Shown here: positions 28,631 through 38,291 of the stretch, piece after piece
Layout of the letters: each line of letters opens with the position of its first letter
Numbering within the stretch: position 1 is the stretch's first letter
NCBI RefSeq assembly: GCF_025567045.1
Contig: NZ_JAOQJK010000011.1
Span: 50,607-114,606 of the forward strand
DNA: 64,000 nt
Source of the DNA: Barnesiella propionica
GTDB lineage: Bacteria; Bacteroidota; Bacteroidia; Bacteroidales; Barnesiellaceae
Direction: 5' to 3'
Notes under the pieces: model-generated
The model's input: the letters and a program-made list of their open reading frames with translations, nothing else
Database searches by the model: none
Told to the model about the DNA's origin: nothing
Translations under genes and position numbers: made by a program

Positions 28631-29919
28631 TGAAATCTTTCCATATTTAGTAAATCGGCTACAATGAAAGTACTTCCCCCAACGAAAATGAGGTCGTCGG
28701 GTATATAGTCTTTGCAGGCTGCGTTTACTGCCTCAGGAACGCTTGGGAAATCTTTTCCGGTCAGTCCTTCTTTGTCAGCTAATTTTTTCATTTCTTTTTC
28801 TGGTAGTGCCCGGGGAACAGAAGCTTTTGTAAAATAATATACGGCTCGTTTGGGCAACATATGTAAAATACCTGAAATGTCTTTGTCATTAACCATTCCT
28901 ATTACGATGCGTAGCGTATTATATTTTTCTTGTTGTAACTGGGCTGTTATATATTGGATTCCTCCGGTATTGTGGCCGGTGTCACATAAAATACGTGGAT
29001 TTATACTTATTTGCTGCCAGCGTCCCATGAGTCCCGTTATGGTGGTGACGTGTGCAAATCCTTCGTAAACGGCTTCGGCCGGGATATCGTATCCTATATC
29101 TTTTAATGTTTTTACGGCTGTTAATACGGTTGAAGCATTTTTTTCCTGACATAGCCCGTTTAATTCGCCCAGTAATTCCGGATATTCAGCACTTTCGAAT
29201 ATCCATTGTCCTGCAGGAGTGTGACGTGATTCACTGATAGTGCGTTTTTCTTCGGAAAATATGATAGGTGCGCCAGCCGTATGAGCCTGTTGCAGGAATA
29301 CGTCTTTTACTTCTCCTTCCGCTTCACCTATTACTACAGGTATATCTTTTTTTATAATGCCTGCTTTTTCCCGGGCTATGGCCGGTAAGGTATTACCTAA
29401 TATCTGAATATGGTCGTAACTGATATTTGTTATGATACACATATCAGGGGTAATGATATTGGTACTGTCCAGCCTTCCCCCCAATCCGACCTCGATAACA
29501 GCTACATCTATATTTTGCTGTGCGAAATAATCGAATGCCATCATCATGGTAAGTTCAAAAAAAGAAGGTTTTATAAACTCTTTGATATTCAAGTAACGGT
29601 TTGTAAAATTTATCACGTCTTGTTCCGGGATCATTTTACCGTTTACTCTGATGCGTTCTCTGAAATCTATCAGATGCGGCGATGTATATAGGCCTACTTT
29701 ATATCCGCTTTTTTGTAAAATAGCAGCCAACAGATGTGATGTCGAACCTTTTCCATTGGTTCCGGCGATATGTATCGTTTTATATTTACAATGGGGATGA
29801 CCGAAATATTCATCCAGTAGTTCGCTATTTTGTAATCCTGGTTTATAAGCCGGTGCTCCTATATGCTGAAATGCGGGTAGTTCGTTATATAAGTACTCTA
29901 TAGTTTCCTGATAAGTCAT
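28627..29919 (-). CDS. folC: Dihydrofolate synthase/folylpolyglutamate synthase
   Basis: A Mur-ligase-family enzyme that adds glutamate to dihydropteroate and to folates. The ATP-binding loop is TNGKGSTSH; the ISYDHIQILGNTLPAIAREKAGII block and GLGGRLDSTN are conserved, and a C-terminal domain ends around residue 430. It precedes the chromate transporter pair's direction of transcription (chr genes are upstream by 2 bases), so all three may share one transcript. Convergent to the BrkB gene with a four-base overlap. Confidence 0.95.
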   Translation of the reverse strand: MTYQETIEYLYNELPAFQHIGAPAYKPGLQNSELLDEYFGHPHCKYKTIHIAGTNGKGSTSHLLAAILQKSGYKVGLYTSPHLIDFRERIRVNGKMIPEQDVINFTNRYLNIKEFIKPSFFELTMMMAFDYFAQQNIDVAVIEVGLGGRLDSTNIITPDMCIITNISYDHIQILGNTLPAIAREKAGIIKKDIPVVIGEAEGEVKDVFLQQAHTAGAPIIFSEEKRTISESRHTPAGQWIFESAEYPELLGELNGLCQEKNASTVLTAVKTLKDIGYDIPAEAVYEGFAHVTTITGLMGRWQQISINPRILCDTGHNTGGIQYITAQLQQEKYNTLRIVIGMVNDKDISGILHMLPKRAVYYFTKASVPRALPEKEMKKLADKEGLTGKDFPSVPEAVNAACKDYIPDDLIFVGGSTFIVADLLNMERFH

Positions 29920-29921
29920 GT

Positions 29922-30470
29922 CTAATAAATGATAAATCCGGCAATTCCGGACAAAATTATTACTAAGATCGGGTGTACTTTTATGTATTGTACCGCTACG
30001 AAAGATAAAACTGCGATAAGGATACTATAATTATAGTCGGAGAAATTTTCTTTGTTCATCAGTATCAGGGCGGCCGATGCAATAAGTCCTACGACTACGG
30101 GACGTAGTCCTGTAAAAATACTTTTGATGATAGGATTATTCTTATTTTTCAGGATAAATCTGCTGACTAGTAATACCAGTACGAAGGAAGGAAGGCATAC
30201 GGCGAAAGTGGCGAGCAACGAGCCCCATATACTTCCTCCGGTTGCAACGTAACCTACATAGGTAGCACTGTTTATTCCTATAGGACCCGGGGTCATCTGA
30301 GATATGGCTACGATGTCGGTAAATTCAGTCGAGGTAAGCCAAGGTTGGGATTCGCCGTAATGGATAACTTCTACGGCTTCATGCTGGATAAGGGAAAGCA
30401 TGGCGTATCCGCCTCCAAAACCGAAAAGGCCTATTTTGATATATGCTATGAATAAATTCAGGTAAACCAT
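29922..30470 (-). CDS. Chromate transporter, short-chain subunit 2
   Basis: A CHR-domain membrane protein of 182 residues with the GLFGFGGGYAMLSLIQ motif and the QMTPGPIGINSATYVG segment. Short CHR proteins work as pairs of about 180-190 residues, equivalent to the two halves of the long ChrA. The natural substrate may be chromate or sulfate-like anions; function is inferred from family. It is 2 bases from the first half and 2 bases from folC. Confidence 0.9.
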   Translation of the reverse strand: MVYLNLFIAYIKIGLFGFGGGYAMLSLIQHEAVEVIHYGESQPWLTSTEFTDIVAISQMTPGPIGINSATYVGYVATGGSIWGSLLATFAVCLPSFVLVLLVSRFILKNKNNPIIKSIFTGLRPVVVGLIASAALILMNKENFSDYNYSILIAVLSFVAVQYIKVHPILVIILSGIAGFIIY

Positions 30471-30472
30471 AT

Positions 30473-31042
30473 TTACATATTCTTTTTATCTGATTTATCG
30501 GTTAGTTTCCGGTTGATATACTTATAATAAAGTACACCCCCCGCGCCTCCAAGTATTATAAAATAGACTGGTGACATTCCTGCCAGCCATATACATAATG
30601 CGACAGAAGCGGGTATCCATATAGTTTTCCAATTTATTCCGGCTGATTTTGCCGTGGTGAGAACGGGAGATATGATAAGGGCTACTACGGCAGGGCGTAT
30701 TCCTTTAAAAATACGTTCAACAATGGGGTTATCGTATGATTTGGAAAAATAAATGGCTATTACGAGGATCATGATAAAAGACGGCAGAATAGTTCCCAGC
30801 GTAGATACGAGACTGCCTTTAAAGCCTTTTAGTTTATTGCCTACCAGAATAGAAATATTGACGGCTAATATGCCCGGTAATGATTGTGCAATAGCCAATG
30901 CATCTATAAAATCGGTTCGGTCGATCCATTTTTTTTTGTCAACCACCTCCTTTTCTATAATAGGTATCATGGGCCAACCGCCACCAAAAGTAAATGCACC
31001 TATTTTGAAAAAGGAAATGAACATCTGTAGGTAAATATTCAT
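30473..31042 (-). CDS. Chromate transporter, short-chain subunit 1
   Basis: The partner half (189 residues), with GAFTFGGGWPMIPIIEKEV and the AIAQSLPGILAVNISILVG segment. The membrane segments and motif positions match the second subunit, consistent with ancient duplication. The two proteins probably form a heterodimer with opposite orientation in the membrane, as reported for paired short CHR proteins in other bacteria. Confidence 0.9.
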   Translation of the reverse strand: MNIYLQMFISFFKIGAFTFGGGWPMIPIIEKEVVDKKKWIDRTDFIDALAIAQSLPGILAVNISILVGNKLKGFKGSLVSTLGTILPSFIMILVIAIYFSKSYDNPIVERIFKGIRPAVVALIISPVLTTAKSAGINWKTIWIPASVALCIWLAGMSPVYFIILGGAGGVLYYKYINRKLTDKSDKKNM

Positions 31043-31110
31043 TCTATTGCTTTTTTAAAACAGATGCAAAGTTATAAATAATAAGGGTAAATACGAGGAA
31101 ATAAAGAAAT

Positions 31111-31146
31111 ATATGCCGGTAGATTCCTTACCATCTACCGGCATAT
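31111..31146 (-). terminator. Terminator after the thioredoxin gene
   Basis: A 14-bp perfect stem (ATATGCCGGTAGAT and its complement) with an 8-base loop, followed on the minus strand by ATTTCTTTATTT, 10 bases past the stop codon. Confidence 0.85.
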
Positions 31147-31156
31147 AGCTGATTTA

Positions 31157-31453
31157 TTATTTGTATTCTTCTATCTTTTTTATCAGGTCTCCGGCTGTCA
31201 TAACGCCGGATTGTCTCCACTTGACCTCACCGTTTTTGAATATGATGAGGGTTGGTATGGTTTGTATCCTGTATTTCGATGCTACGGTATTATTTTTATC
31301 CACATCTATTTTCAGGATAGTTACTACATCGCCCATTTTTGTTTTTACTTCTTCAAGTATAGGTTTCATGGCTTTGCAAGGTCCGCACCATTCGGCGAAG
31401 AAATCTACCAAAACCGGTTTGTCTCCGGATATCATTTCCTCAAAATTGTTCAT
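31157..31453 (-). CDS. Thioredoxin
   Basis: A 98-residue thioredoxin with the WCGPC active site (Cys23 and Cys26 from the chosen start), the cis-Pro segment [10 protein letters not shown] and the normal alpha/beta length. A longer open frame to 31489 is rejected: the [16 protein letters not shown] start at 31453 matches the family. No signal peptide, so it is cytosolic. It lies 63 bases downstream of the lipoprotein gene on the same strand. Confidence 0.93.
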   Translation of the reverse strand: MNNFEEMISGDKPVLVDFFAEWCGPCKAMKPILEEVKTKMGDVVTILKIDVDKNNTVASKYRIQTIPTLIIFKNGEVKWRQSGVMTAGDLIKKIEEYK

Positions 31454-31516
31454 ATCTGTATTTATTTTGTATTTATAAAGAAATAACAAATGCTGGGGTA
31501 AACAGTTCGTACAAGT

Positions 31517-31909
31517 TTAATAACCTTGTTTGTTGTAATTGACAAGCCATTTGTTATCATGTTTAATTATTTGTAAATCTATTTTTTTTAAAAGTTTTGT
31601 TCCTTCTTCTCCGTACAAGCGACCAATTATCTGTACTGTATCGTTATTGACAGATGAAATGGATTTATCTATTTCGAATTTAACGGGTGTATTCCGAACT
31701 TCTTCTTTCTGATTTCCTATGAGAACAGCAAAAAAGTCTATATTATGTTGTGTTTCGATTGTACACAGTTCTTTTGCTTTATCGAAATCGGTACGGGTCA
31801 TTGCATTTACAAAGTCGCGGGCTGTTGTTTCGGGCTTAGGAGTACATGCAGCCATGCTTAAGCAAAGGAATAGTATCCCGAATATTCCCTGTATTTTTAT
31901 ATGTTTCAT
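31517..31909 (-). CDS. DUF4878-type lipoprotein
   Basis: A 130-residue lipoprotein with a signal peptide ending in the lipobox SMAAC (Cys22). The mature part (TPKPETTARDFVNAMTRTDF..., then the IDKSISSVNNDTVQIIGRLYGE segment) resembles the small NTF2-like DUF4878 family common in Bacteroidetes. Function unknown. It is transcribed from a promoter divergent to that of the small ORF upstream of the radical SAM gene. Confidence 0.75.
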   Translation of the reverse strand: MKHIKIQGIFGILFLCLSMAACTPKPETTARDFVNAMTRTDFDKAKELCTIETQHNIDFFAVLIGNQKEEVRNTPVKFEIDKSISSVNNDTVQIIGRLYGEEGTKLLKKIDLQIIKHDNKWLVNYNKQGY

Positions 31910-31935
31910 TTTATTTATGATATGGATTTTGGGTA

Positions 31936-31963
31936 CAAAAGTAATGATATTATTTTATCTTTG
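31936..31963. promoter_or_regulatory. Divergent promoter pair
   Basis: Minus strand TACTTTTG at 31936-31943 points to the DUF4878 lipoprotein. Plus strand TATCTTTG at 31956-31963 points to the small ORF and the radical SAM gene. Both match TAnnTTTG, and the boxes are only 12 bases apart, so RNA polymerase could not occupy both at once. Confidence 0.55.
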
Positions 31964-31985
31964 TATCTGCTCAATTATCCTATGA

Positions 31986-32168
31986 ATGTTTTGTTATAGG
32001 ATCGATTATTGCAGATGTTGTCTTTATGATCATTTGAAAATTGTTCCGATATACTATTATTGCGGCATTCTTTCATTATTTTTCGTATTCATTGTAAACC
32101 TTATGCTTACATGTGGGGCATATGATAATAAGCAGGTTCCGGTAATAACAGTGAATGCCGTTTATTAG
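31986..32168 (+). CDS. Possible small membrane protein or lipoprotein
   Basis: A 60-codon ORF that begins about 22 bases after a good promoter. It encodes a cysteine-rich start, one hydrophobic helix (ILSLFFVFIVNLMLTCG, with a lipobox-like LTC) and a short polar tail. It ends 35 bases before the radical SAM gene. It may be a real small protein or only leader RNA; I recognise no family. Confidence 0.3.
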   Translation: MFCYRIDYCRCCLYDHLKIVPIYYYCGILSLFFVFIVNLMLTCGAYDNKQVPVITVNAVY

Positions 32169-32203
32169 GTACTTTCGCAGGAATTATAAATTTGAATTGA
32201 GGT

Positions 32204-33073
32204 ATGTCGCAAAATATACAGGTTAAGACTATTTTATCGAAATTGCGTGTGTGCGATACTTTTTTCGGGATATCGTATAATATGAATCTTTACAGGGGAT
32301 GCCAGCATGGATGTATTTATTGCGATACTCGAAGCGATTGTTATGGTATCGGGGATATTTCGGAGATATGTATAAAAGAAAATGCACTGGATTTACTATC
32401 GGTAGAATTGCGTGTCAAACGGGAGAAGGGTACGATAGGTACTGGTTCTATGAATGATCCGTATATGCCGCTGGAAAGAGATACAGAGCTTGTACGCCGT
32501 GCTTTGGCTCTTATTGCAAAATATAATTTTCCGGTACATGTAATAACGAAAAGCAGTCTGGTTGAAAGAGATATCGATTTGTTGAAGGATATATCCAGAA
32601 CTTATGCTGCCGTAAGTTTTTCTATAACTACGGCAGACGATTGTTTATGTTGTAAACTGGAACCTGGAGCACCGGTATCTTCCAGACGTTTTAAGGCAAT
32701 GGAGAAAATAGCGGTGGCCGGTATTTATACGGGTATGACTTTGATGCCATTATTGCCATATATCAATGATACGCCTGAGAATCTTTGTTCTTTACTCCGT
32801 ATGGCGAAGGATTCCGGTGCAGCTTATGTGCTACCTATGTTCGGTGTAACTATGAGAAACGGTTCAAGAGATTATTTTTATAAATCATTGGAGAAGACTT
32901 TTCCGGGACTGAAAGAGAAATATGAGTCTGATTTTGGAAAAAGATATATATGCGATAGTCCGAAACAAAGATTATTGAGTGATGTTTTTCAGAATGAGGT
33001 TATTCGTTTGGGATTAAGTTCCGAGATGATTTTTTATCATTCTTCTCCAGATCCTCAATTATCCCTATTTTGA
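32204..33073 (+). CDS. Radical SAM protein (SPL-like family)
   Basis: A 289-residue radical SAM enzyme. The cluster motif is C-x3-C-x2-C (CQHGCIYC, Cys33, Cys37, Cys40), followed by GTGSMNDPYMPLER and the VHVITKSSLVERDIDLL stretch. The pattern matches the group annotated as SPL family radical SAM protein, related to spore photoproduct lyase but found in non-sporulating bacteria. The substrate is unknown. No RNA-binding or extra cluster domain is visible. Confidence 0.85.
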   Translation: MSQNIQVKTILSKLRVCDTFFGISYNMNLYRGCQHGCIYCDTRSDCYGIGDISEICIKENALDLLSVELRVKREKGTIGTGSMNDPYMPLERDTELVRRALALIAKYNFPVHVITKSSLVERDIDLLKDISRTYAAVSFSITTADDCLCCKLEPGAPVSSRRFKAMEKIAVAGIYTGMTLMPLLPYINDTPENLCSLLRMAKDSGAAYVLPMFGVTMRNGSRDYFYKSLEKTFPGLKEKYESDFGKRYICDSPKQRLLSDVFQNEVIRLGLSSEMIFYHSSPDPQLSLF

Positions 33074-33256
33074 GTCAAGATATATCTATTGCTTGTTAGG
33101 AAAAAAGGTTTATATATCTTGCAGAATGGATATTTGTTTGCATTTATAACTATTAAATAAAACTTAGTGTCTTTTGTTTTGTTTTAGAGTTGTAAGCTTT
33201 GTGAATGAATATAAAAACAAAGTTTATTCCTTTTTTATGGTTATAAATAATTGTCT

Positions 33257-35440
33257 ATGAAAAGATACTTTGTTTTTTTGTTGATATTTATTCTGATACC
33301 TTTCGCGGTGCAGTCTCGTAAAAAAGTTGCGGTGGTGCTTAGTGGAGGAGGTGCGAAAGGTATGGCTCATATAGGAGCTTTGAAGATCATTGACGAGTCG
33401 GGTATTCCGGTCGATTTTGTGGTGGGTACCAGTATGGGAGCCATTGTCGGAGGACTGTATTCTATAGGTTATACACCCTATCAGTTGGACAGCATGGTGA
33501 ATAAACAGGATTGGAAGTTACTGCTCAGTGACGGAATACGCCGCAGCGACCAGTCTTATGTTGAGAAAGAACGTGCAGAGAAATATGTTTTATCGGTACC
33601 GTTTACAAAGAAGCCATCCGATATATTAAAGGCCGGTGTTATTGAAGGCCTTAATCTGGATATTCTTTTTTCAGATTTGACGGTGGGATATCACGATTCA
33701 ATCAGTTTTAACCGGTTACCTATTCCGTTTGCATGTGTTTCGGAAAATGTGGTAAACGGGGATGAAGTCGTTTTTCATGAAGGAATTCTGGCAAAAGCCA
33801 TGCGTGCCAGTATGGCTATTCCTGCGGTGTTTACACCGGTACGTGTCAATGGAATGGTCTTGGTAGACGGAGGAATGAAAAATAATTTTCCAGTCAACGT
33901 CGCCCGTGAAATGGGTGCAGATATTATTATCGGTGTTGATGTTCAAAGCGGATTGAAAGACGGAAGTGAATTAAATACTGTTCCGGATATTCTGGGACAG
34001 ATCATTGATTTGCTCGGTATAAAGAACTATGAAGAAAATATAAAAAATACGACTGTATATATGAAGGTGGATGTGGAGGGATATTCTGCTGCCAGTTTTA
34101 CGATACCTGCCATAGATACGTTAATACAAAGGGGAGAGAAAGCTGCCCGTGATAAGTGGAACGATTTATTAGCTGTGAAACAGCAGTTGGGATTAGACTC
34201 TTCTTACATGGCTAACCGGCCCGGCCCTTTTGTTCCGTATGCAGGCAGTGACAGTTTTTATATTAATAAGATAATATTTGACGGGTTAAGTGGCAATAAT
34301 GGTGAATGGCTCATGAAAAAGAGTGGTTTGCGTCAAGATAACAAGAATACGATGGAGCAGATACAGAATGCTCTTTCTATATTGGCGGGAACACAGTCTT
34401 ATCAGGATATAAATTATGAACTTATAAGTGTTCCCGATGGATATGATCTTCGCTTTGATGTAAAAAGCCGGAGGACAAGTACTCTGAATCTGGGGGTAAG
34501 AGTAGATAATGAAGAGGTTGCCGCTATTTTGCTAAATGCAACATTACAGCTTAAGACAGAAACACCGTCTTCAGTCTCTGCCACATGTCGGCTGGGGAAG
34601 AGATCGCTCGGGAAAATAGACTTTTCTGTACAACCGTGGCTGGATAAAAATTTTAATTTTTCGTATATGTTTCAATATAATGACGTAAATATATATAATC
34701 GTGGAAAGCGTGCCTATAATACTACATACAAATATAATCAGGGAGAAATAAGTTATTTTGTTTATTTGTACAGGATGATAAAGTTTTCTGCCGGGTTACG
34801 ATTTGAACATTATAATTATAATAATATGATAGGTGGCGACCTGAAAGTGAAGCCGGAAGGTTTTCTGGGATATTTTACAGGGCTTAATTATTTGACTTAT
34901 AATAAACGGAGTTTTCCTACGAAAGGTACTATGTCCGAGATTACTTATTCGCTTTATACTGACAATATGATACATTATAAAGGACATGCCCCGTTCTCTG
35001 CACTTTCGGGTTCTTGGACTTCGGTGTATTCTCTGAACAGGCGTTTTGCTATAATACCTTCGGTTTATGGAAGAATATTATTCGGGACAGATGTCCCTTA
35101 TCCATACAGGAATGCTTTGGGAGGTGATATTTACGGTCATTATGTACCTCAGCAGTTGCCATTTGCCGGAATTAATTATTTGGAAATGGTGGATAATTCG
35201 GTTCTGGTGATTCGTACGAAGTTCCGCCAGCGTTTATGGCCTAAAAATTATGTATCTCTGATATTGAATTACGGAATTACGCAAAATGATTTCTTAAAGT
35301 TATGGGATGGGGAACATTTGTTCGGCGGAAGTATCGGGTATGGTTATGATAGTATTGCCGGACCTTTGGAAATATCATTCGGCTATTCTAACAGAACACA
35401 TAAAGTGGGTTTTTATCTGAATCTCGGGTATGTATTTTAA
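33257..35440 (+). CDS. Patatin-like phospholipase with a C-terminal outer membrane barrel
   Basis: A 727-residue protein of the RssA/PlpD type. A signal peptide is followed by a patatin domain (residues about 25-220) with the oxyanion loop SGGGAKG, the nucleophile motif GTSMG and the catalytic DGG (VDGGMKNNF). A POTRA-like linker (about 330-400) leads to a BamA/TamA-type beta-barrel ending in LNLGYVF, with a terminal Phe as usual for BAM substrates. It probably displays or secretes a lipase at the cell surface. I use the ATG at 33257 rather than the TTG six bases upstream. Confidence 0.9.
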   Translation: MKRYFVFLLIFILIPFAVQSRKKVAVVLSGGGAKGMAHIGALKIIDESGIPVDFVVGTSMGAIVGGLYSIGYTPYQLDSMVNKQDWKLLLSDGIRRSDQSYVEKERAEKYVLSVPFTKKPSDILKAGVIEGLNLDILFSDLTVGYHDSISFNRLPIPFACVSENVVNGDEVVFHEGILAKAMRASMAIPAVFTPVRVNGMVLVDGGMKNNFPVNVAREMGADIIIGVDVQSGLKDGSELNTVPDILGQIIDLLGIKNYEENIKNTTVYMKVDVEGYSAASFTIPAIDTLIQRGEKAARDKWNDLLAVKQQLGLDSSYMANRPGPFVPYAGSDSFYINKIIFDGLSGNNGEWLMKKSGLRQDNKNTMEQIQNALSILAGTQSYQDINYELISVPDGYDLRFDVKSRRTSTLNLGVRVDNEEVAAILLNATLQLKTETPSSVSATCRLGKRSLGKIDFSVQPWLDKNFNFSYMFQYNDVNIYNRGKRAYNTTYKYNQGEISYFVYLYRMIKFSAGLRFEHYNYNNMIGGDLKVKPEGFLGYFTGLNYLTYNKRSFPTKGTMSEITYSLYTDNMIHYKGHAPFSALSGSWTSVYSLNRRFAIIPSVYGRILFGTDVPYPYRNALGGDIYGHYVPQQLPFAGINYLEMVDNSVLVIRTKFRQRLWPKNYVSLILNYGITQNDFLKLWDGEHLFGGSIGYGYDSIAGPLEISFGYSNRTHKVGFYLNLGYVF

Positions 35441-35548
35441 CAAGCGTCCGGTTGGAGGACCGGATATGTTCTTTCAGATATCCATTTATAGGGAGCGCTT
35501 GTAGGGTTATGAAAAAAGCCGGGACTTTTAAGTTTCAGCTTTTTAAGG
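35440..35548 (+). other. Structured 3' region after the patatin gene
   Basis: ACAAGCG (35440-35446) pairs with CGCTTGT (35496-35502), enclosing a TCCGGT/ACCGGA hairpin (35447-35464) and an overlapping alternative GGATAT/ATATCC pairing. A second hairpin of the form AAAAAGC...GCTTTTT follows near 35514-35548 and probably terminates both this gene and the convergent fimbrillin gene. Confidence 0.55.
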
Positions 35549-35568
35549 GTCTATTTATATAAAATGAT

Positions 35569-36543
35569 TTATTGCAAAGGTGGCACATCTATATTTTCAC
35601 TCTTTTCCACCCAATCCGTTACTTCGAAGTGTCCGGTTTCGTCTTCTTCAGAAAGAATCCCGTTTAAAGTGAGCGTCAGGGTAACTTTTGTTCCCGCAGA
35701 CAGGGTGGATGAGAGGTTTTGCTGATAAGTTTTTACTTTATTGTTGGATAATAGGATATTCAGTTGAAATGGGGGAGTCGCGGCTGAAGGAAAAAGGTTG
35801 ACCATATTACTTATCATCTGCTTCCTGTCAGCGGTCGGTGTCAGTTCAAAACTCACGGTCTTACTCGGATTGGAAGCCGTCGCCGTATAATAATCCAGTT
35901 TTTCGGATATATTGCCTATCGTGACCCATACACTGTCTATTGCTGAATCGAAAACAGAATCATTTTGATTTTTAATAGTTACATTAACTGCTGCGACTAC
36001 TCTTTGAAGGGCTGCATTCAATTTATCTTTTCCTATATTTATTTTTTGTGTGCCGAAAACATAGTCGAAAACCGGATAATAATTACCGGAGCTACCTGAA
36101 CGTAACCTTAAAGATCTGTATGTATTGGCAAGGTTCATTCCTATGCTTATGGGGGGATCATTCTCGGCCATGCCCTCATAAATAGGGACGGTCGCTTTTG
36201 GTACAGCCCAATATATCATATTGTAAGTTCCTATCGGAAGCCATACCGGATTATTACCGGATATAGTGCTCCCGTTACTTACCTGATAACTTGCATATAT
36301 GGAATTCAAAGAACCATTTCTATAATTGCCTATATAGGTGGATGTATTTTCTTTGCATGGGTAAGCTTCCAGAATCCCTGTAAGTGGAGATACGGAGTTT
36401 ATAGTACTCACATTGGCATATAGTTCCGGTTGAATAAGATTTCCCCTTGGCTCGTCATTGCTGGAATGTTTGTCGCCATCTGAACAATCTGTCGCAAAAA
36501 AAGCAAGAGAACAGAATAATGAGTATATTATTATCTTGTCCAT
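35569..36543 (-). CDS. Fimbrillin-like (FimB/Mfa2-type) lipoprotein
   Basis: A 324-residue lipoprotein with a lipobox ending TDC (Cys20) and a mature beta-rich region. The segment DYVFGTQKINIGKDKLNAALQRVVAAVNVTI, given here by its ends DYVFG and AAVNVTI at about residues 155-185, is typical of the FimB/Mfa2 and fimbrillin families of Bacteroidales, whose members anchor or build type V pili. No pilus partner genes are adjacent, so it is an orphan copy. The family call is from pattern and moderately sure. Confidence 0.65.
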   Translation of the reverse strand: MDKIIIYSLFCSLAFFATDCSDGDKHSSNDEPRGNLIQPELYANVSTINSVSPLTGILEAYPCKENTSTYIGNYRNGSLNSIYASYQVSNGSTISGNNPVWLPIGTYNMIYWAVPKATVPIYEGMAENDPPISIGMNLANTYRSLRLRSGSSGNYYPVFDYVFGTQKINIGKDKLNAALQRVVAAVNVTIKNQNDSVFDSAIDSVWVTIGNISEKLDYYTATASNPSKTVSFELTPTADRKQMISNMVNLFPSAATPPFQLNILLSNNKVKTYQQNLSSTLSAGTKVTLTLTLNGILSEEDETGHFEVTDWVEKSENIDVPPLQ

Positions 36544-36992
36544 ATTCTATAGTTTTTAGATAGTAAACAGGCAATCAGATGCTTTAGTTTATGTTTTTGT
36601 TTTTTTTGAAATAATATTAAGGGCAATAAAGGTTGAATGTGTTTTTGAGGGATAAAAAAACAGATAGAAAGAATATAAGGGAAAATATAACTTTATAAAG
36701 AAAACAAAAACAATTGATTTCTCTTTATATATAAAGATTATTGTTTTATATGATTAGTCTGTGAGTTTCCGGTTTATATGGAGGAGTAAAGGGACAAACG
36801 ACAAGCAGAAAGAAATGCCGCATTTACCGGCAAAATAAATCTTTGAAAACTTCACAACCACAAATTGTCTATTTGATTTTTGATATCTATAATCGTTAGT
36901 TTTATAAATATATTATTTGTTGTATTATAAAGCAGCAGAGCTGAGATAAAAGACGGGAAGTTAAGTAATGAACCGATATTAAATATTTAAAT
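36544..36992. other. Intergenic stretch without a gene
   Basis: About 450 AT-rich bases between two divergent genes. It must hold both promoters, but I find no full TAnnTTTG match at a proper distance for either. No convincing ORF, repeat or RNA. Confidence 0.6.
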
Positions 36993-38252
36993 ATGGAGAA
37001 AAAACGTGTATTAATTTTGGGATGTAATTTCGCTGGTTTAACGGTTGCGAGATTTATTCGTCAGGAGGCGAAAGACAATGTAAATATTACGGTTATCGAT
37101 CGTAAAAACTTCATCAATTTTATTCCTAATATACCTATAGAGGTTTTCAACGGTCATAATCCGGCCGATAATCTTGAATTTATGTTTGAGAAATTTCTTA
37201 AACATGACAGGTCCGGGTTCATTCAGGGTGAGATTGAAGAGATAGATCCGGAAAACCGTATGGTGAGGTATAAACCGAATGAAAGGGATGGTTCGCCGTC
37301 AGAGAAAATCGGGTATGACTATCTGGTTATAGCACTGGGCGCACGTCTGGCATACGACAAGATCGAAGGTTTTGCTGAATTCGGGCATACTTTTTCAGAT
37401 ACGTATTATGGAAATCAGGTTCGTGAATACCTTTACAATGAATATAAAGGAGGCCCGATTGTTATAGGTTCGGACAGGTTCGTGCAGGGACAGAGTCCTA
37501 AACTCCCCAAAATACCGGTAGCACTTGCCGCTTGTGAAGGGCCTCCGGTAGAATTAGGCTTTTCATTTGCCGACTGGCTTAAGCATCATAAACTGGGGGA
37601 TGCGAAAAAAGTAACATTGTTTACACCTGGAAAAGTGATTGCAGAAGATGCGGGAGAGAAAATACTTGGTAAGTTGTTGCCTATAGTAAAGGATATGGGA
37701 TTTGGTTATATCAACGATACGGTGGGTATTAAACGTATTTACAAAGATGGTATTGAATTTCGTAACGGGAGTAGCCTTGAGGCGGAATTAAAAATTATAT
37801 TTCCGAATTGGGAAGCTCATGAATTTATGAAGTCTTTGCCCATTGTTGATGATCAGGGATTTGTAGTGACAGACCTTTATATGCATAATCCTGATTATCC
37901 TGAAATTTTTGCAGTCGGAGATGCTGCTTCGTTGAGCGTTCCTAAATTAGGAGCTATAGGACATATGCAAGCCGAGATCGTTTCGAAAATGATAGCGAAT
38001 GAAGTAGGTGAGAAAAAAGAAGTAAAACCGCTTAGTCCTATGGTTGTGTGTTTTGGGGATATGGGTAGTCATAAAGGCTTCTATATGCATACGAATGAAT
38101 GGTGGGGTGGAGACATAAGTGTAATGAAAATGGGTTATACTCCATATCTGCTCAAAATGGGATTTAAAAATATGTATTATACATTAGGCGGAAAAGTTCC
38201 AAGCTGGGGCATGCCGCTTGCAGAACTTGTCGGTGATCATACTATTGTCTAA
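36993..38252 (+). CDS. SQR-like FAD-dependent oxidoreductase
   Basis: A two-dinucleotide-fold flavoprotein of 419 residues. The N-terminal FAD motif is VLILGCNFAGLTVARFI, a second motif holds YLVIALGARL, and near the C terminus is EIFAVGDAASL. It resembles sulfide:quinone oxidoreductases and type II NADH dehydrogenases, which are peripheral membrane proteins that reduce quinone; the long insert KAVEWEAHEF-like region (IFPNWEAHEFMK) fits the SQR side. I cannot confirm the SQR cysteine pair, so substrate is open. A very strong terminator follows. Confidence 0.72.
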   Translation: MEKKRVLILGCNFAGLTVARFIRQEAKDNVNITVIDRKNFINFIPNIPIEVFNGHNPADNLEFMFEKFLKHDRSGFIQGEIEEIDPENRMVRYKPNERDGSPSEKIGYDYLVIALGARLAYDKIEGFAEFGHTFSDTYYGNQVREYLYNEYKGGPIVIGSDRFVQGQSPKLPKIPVALAACEGPPVELGFSFADWLKHHKLGDAKKVTLFTPGKVIAEDAGEKILGKLLPIVKDMGFGYINDTVGIKRIYKDGIEFRNGSSLEAELKIIFPNWEAHEFMKSLPIVDDQGFVVTDLYMHNPDYPEIFAVGDAASLSVPKLGAIGHMQAEIVSKMIANEVGEKKEVKPLSPMVVCFGDMGSHKGFYMHTNEWWGGDISVMKMGYTPYLLKMGFKNMYYTLGGKVPSWGMPLAELVGDHTIV

Positions 38253-38291
38253 AGAGTGTTTACAGTGTTATTTGCTGTATATTCTATAAAT

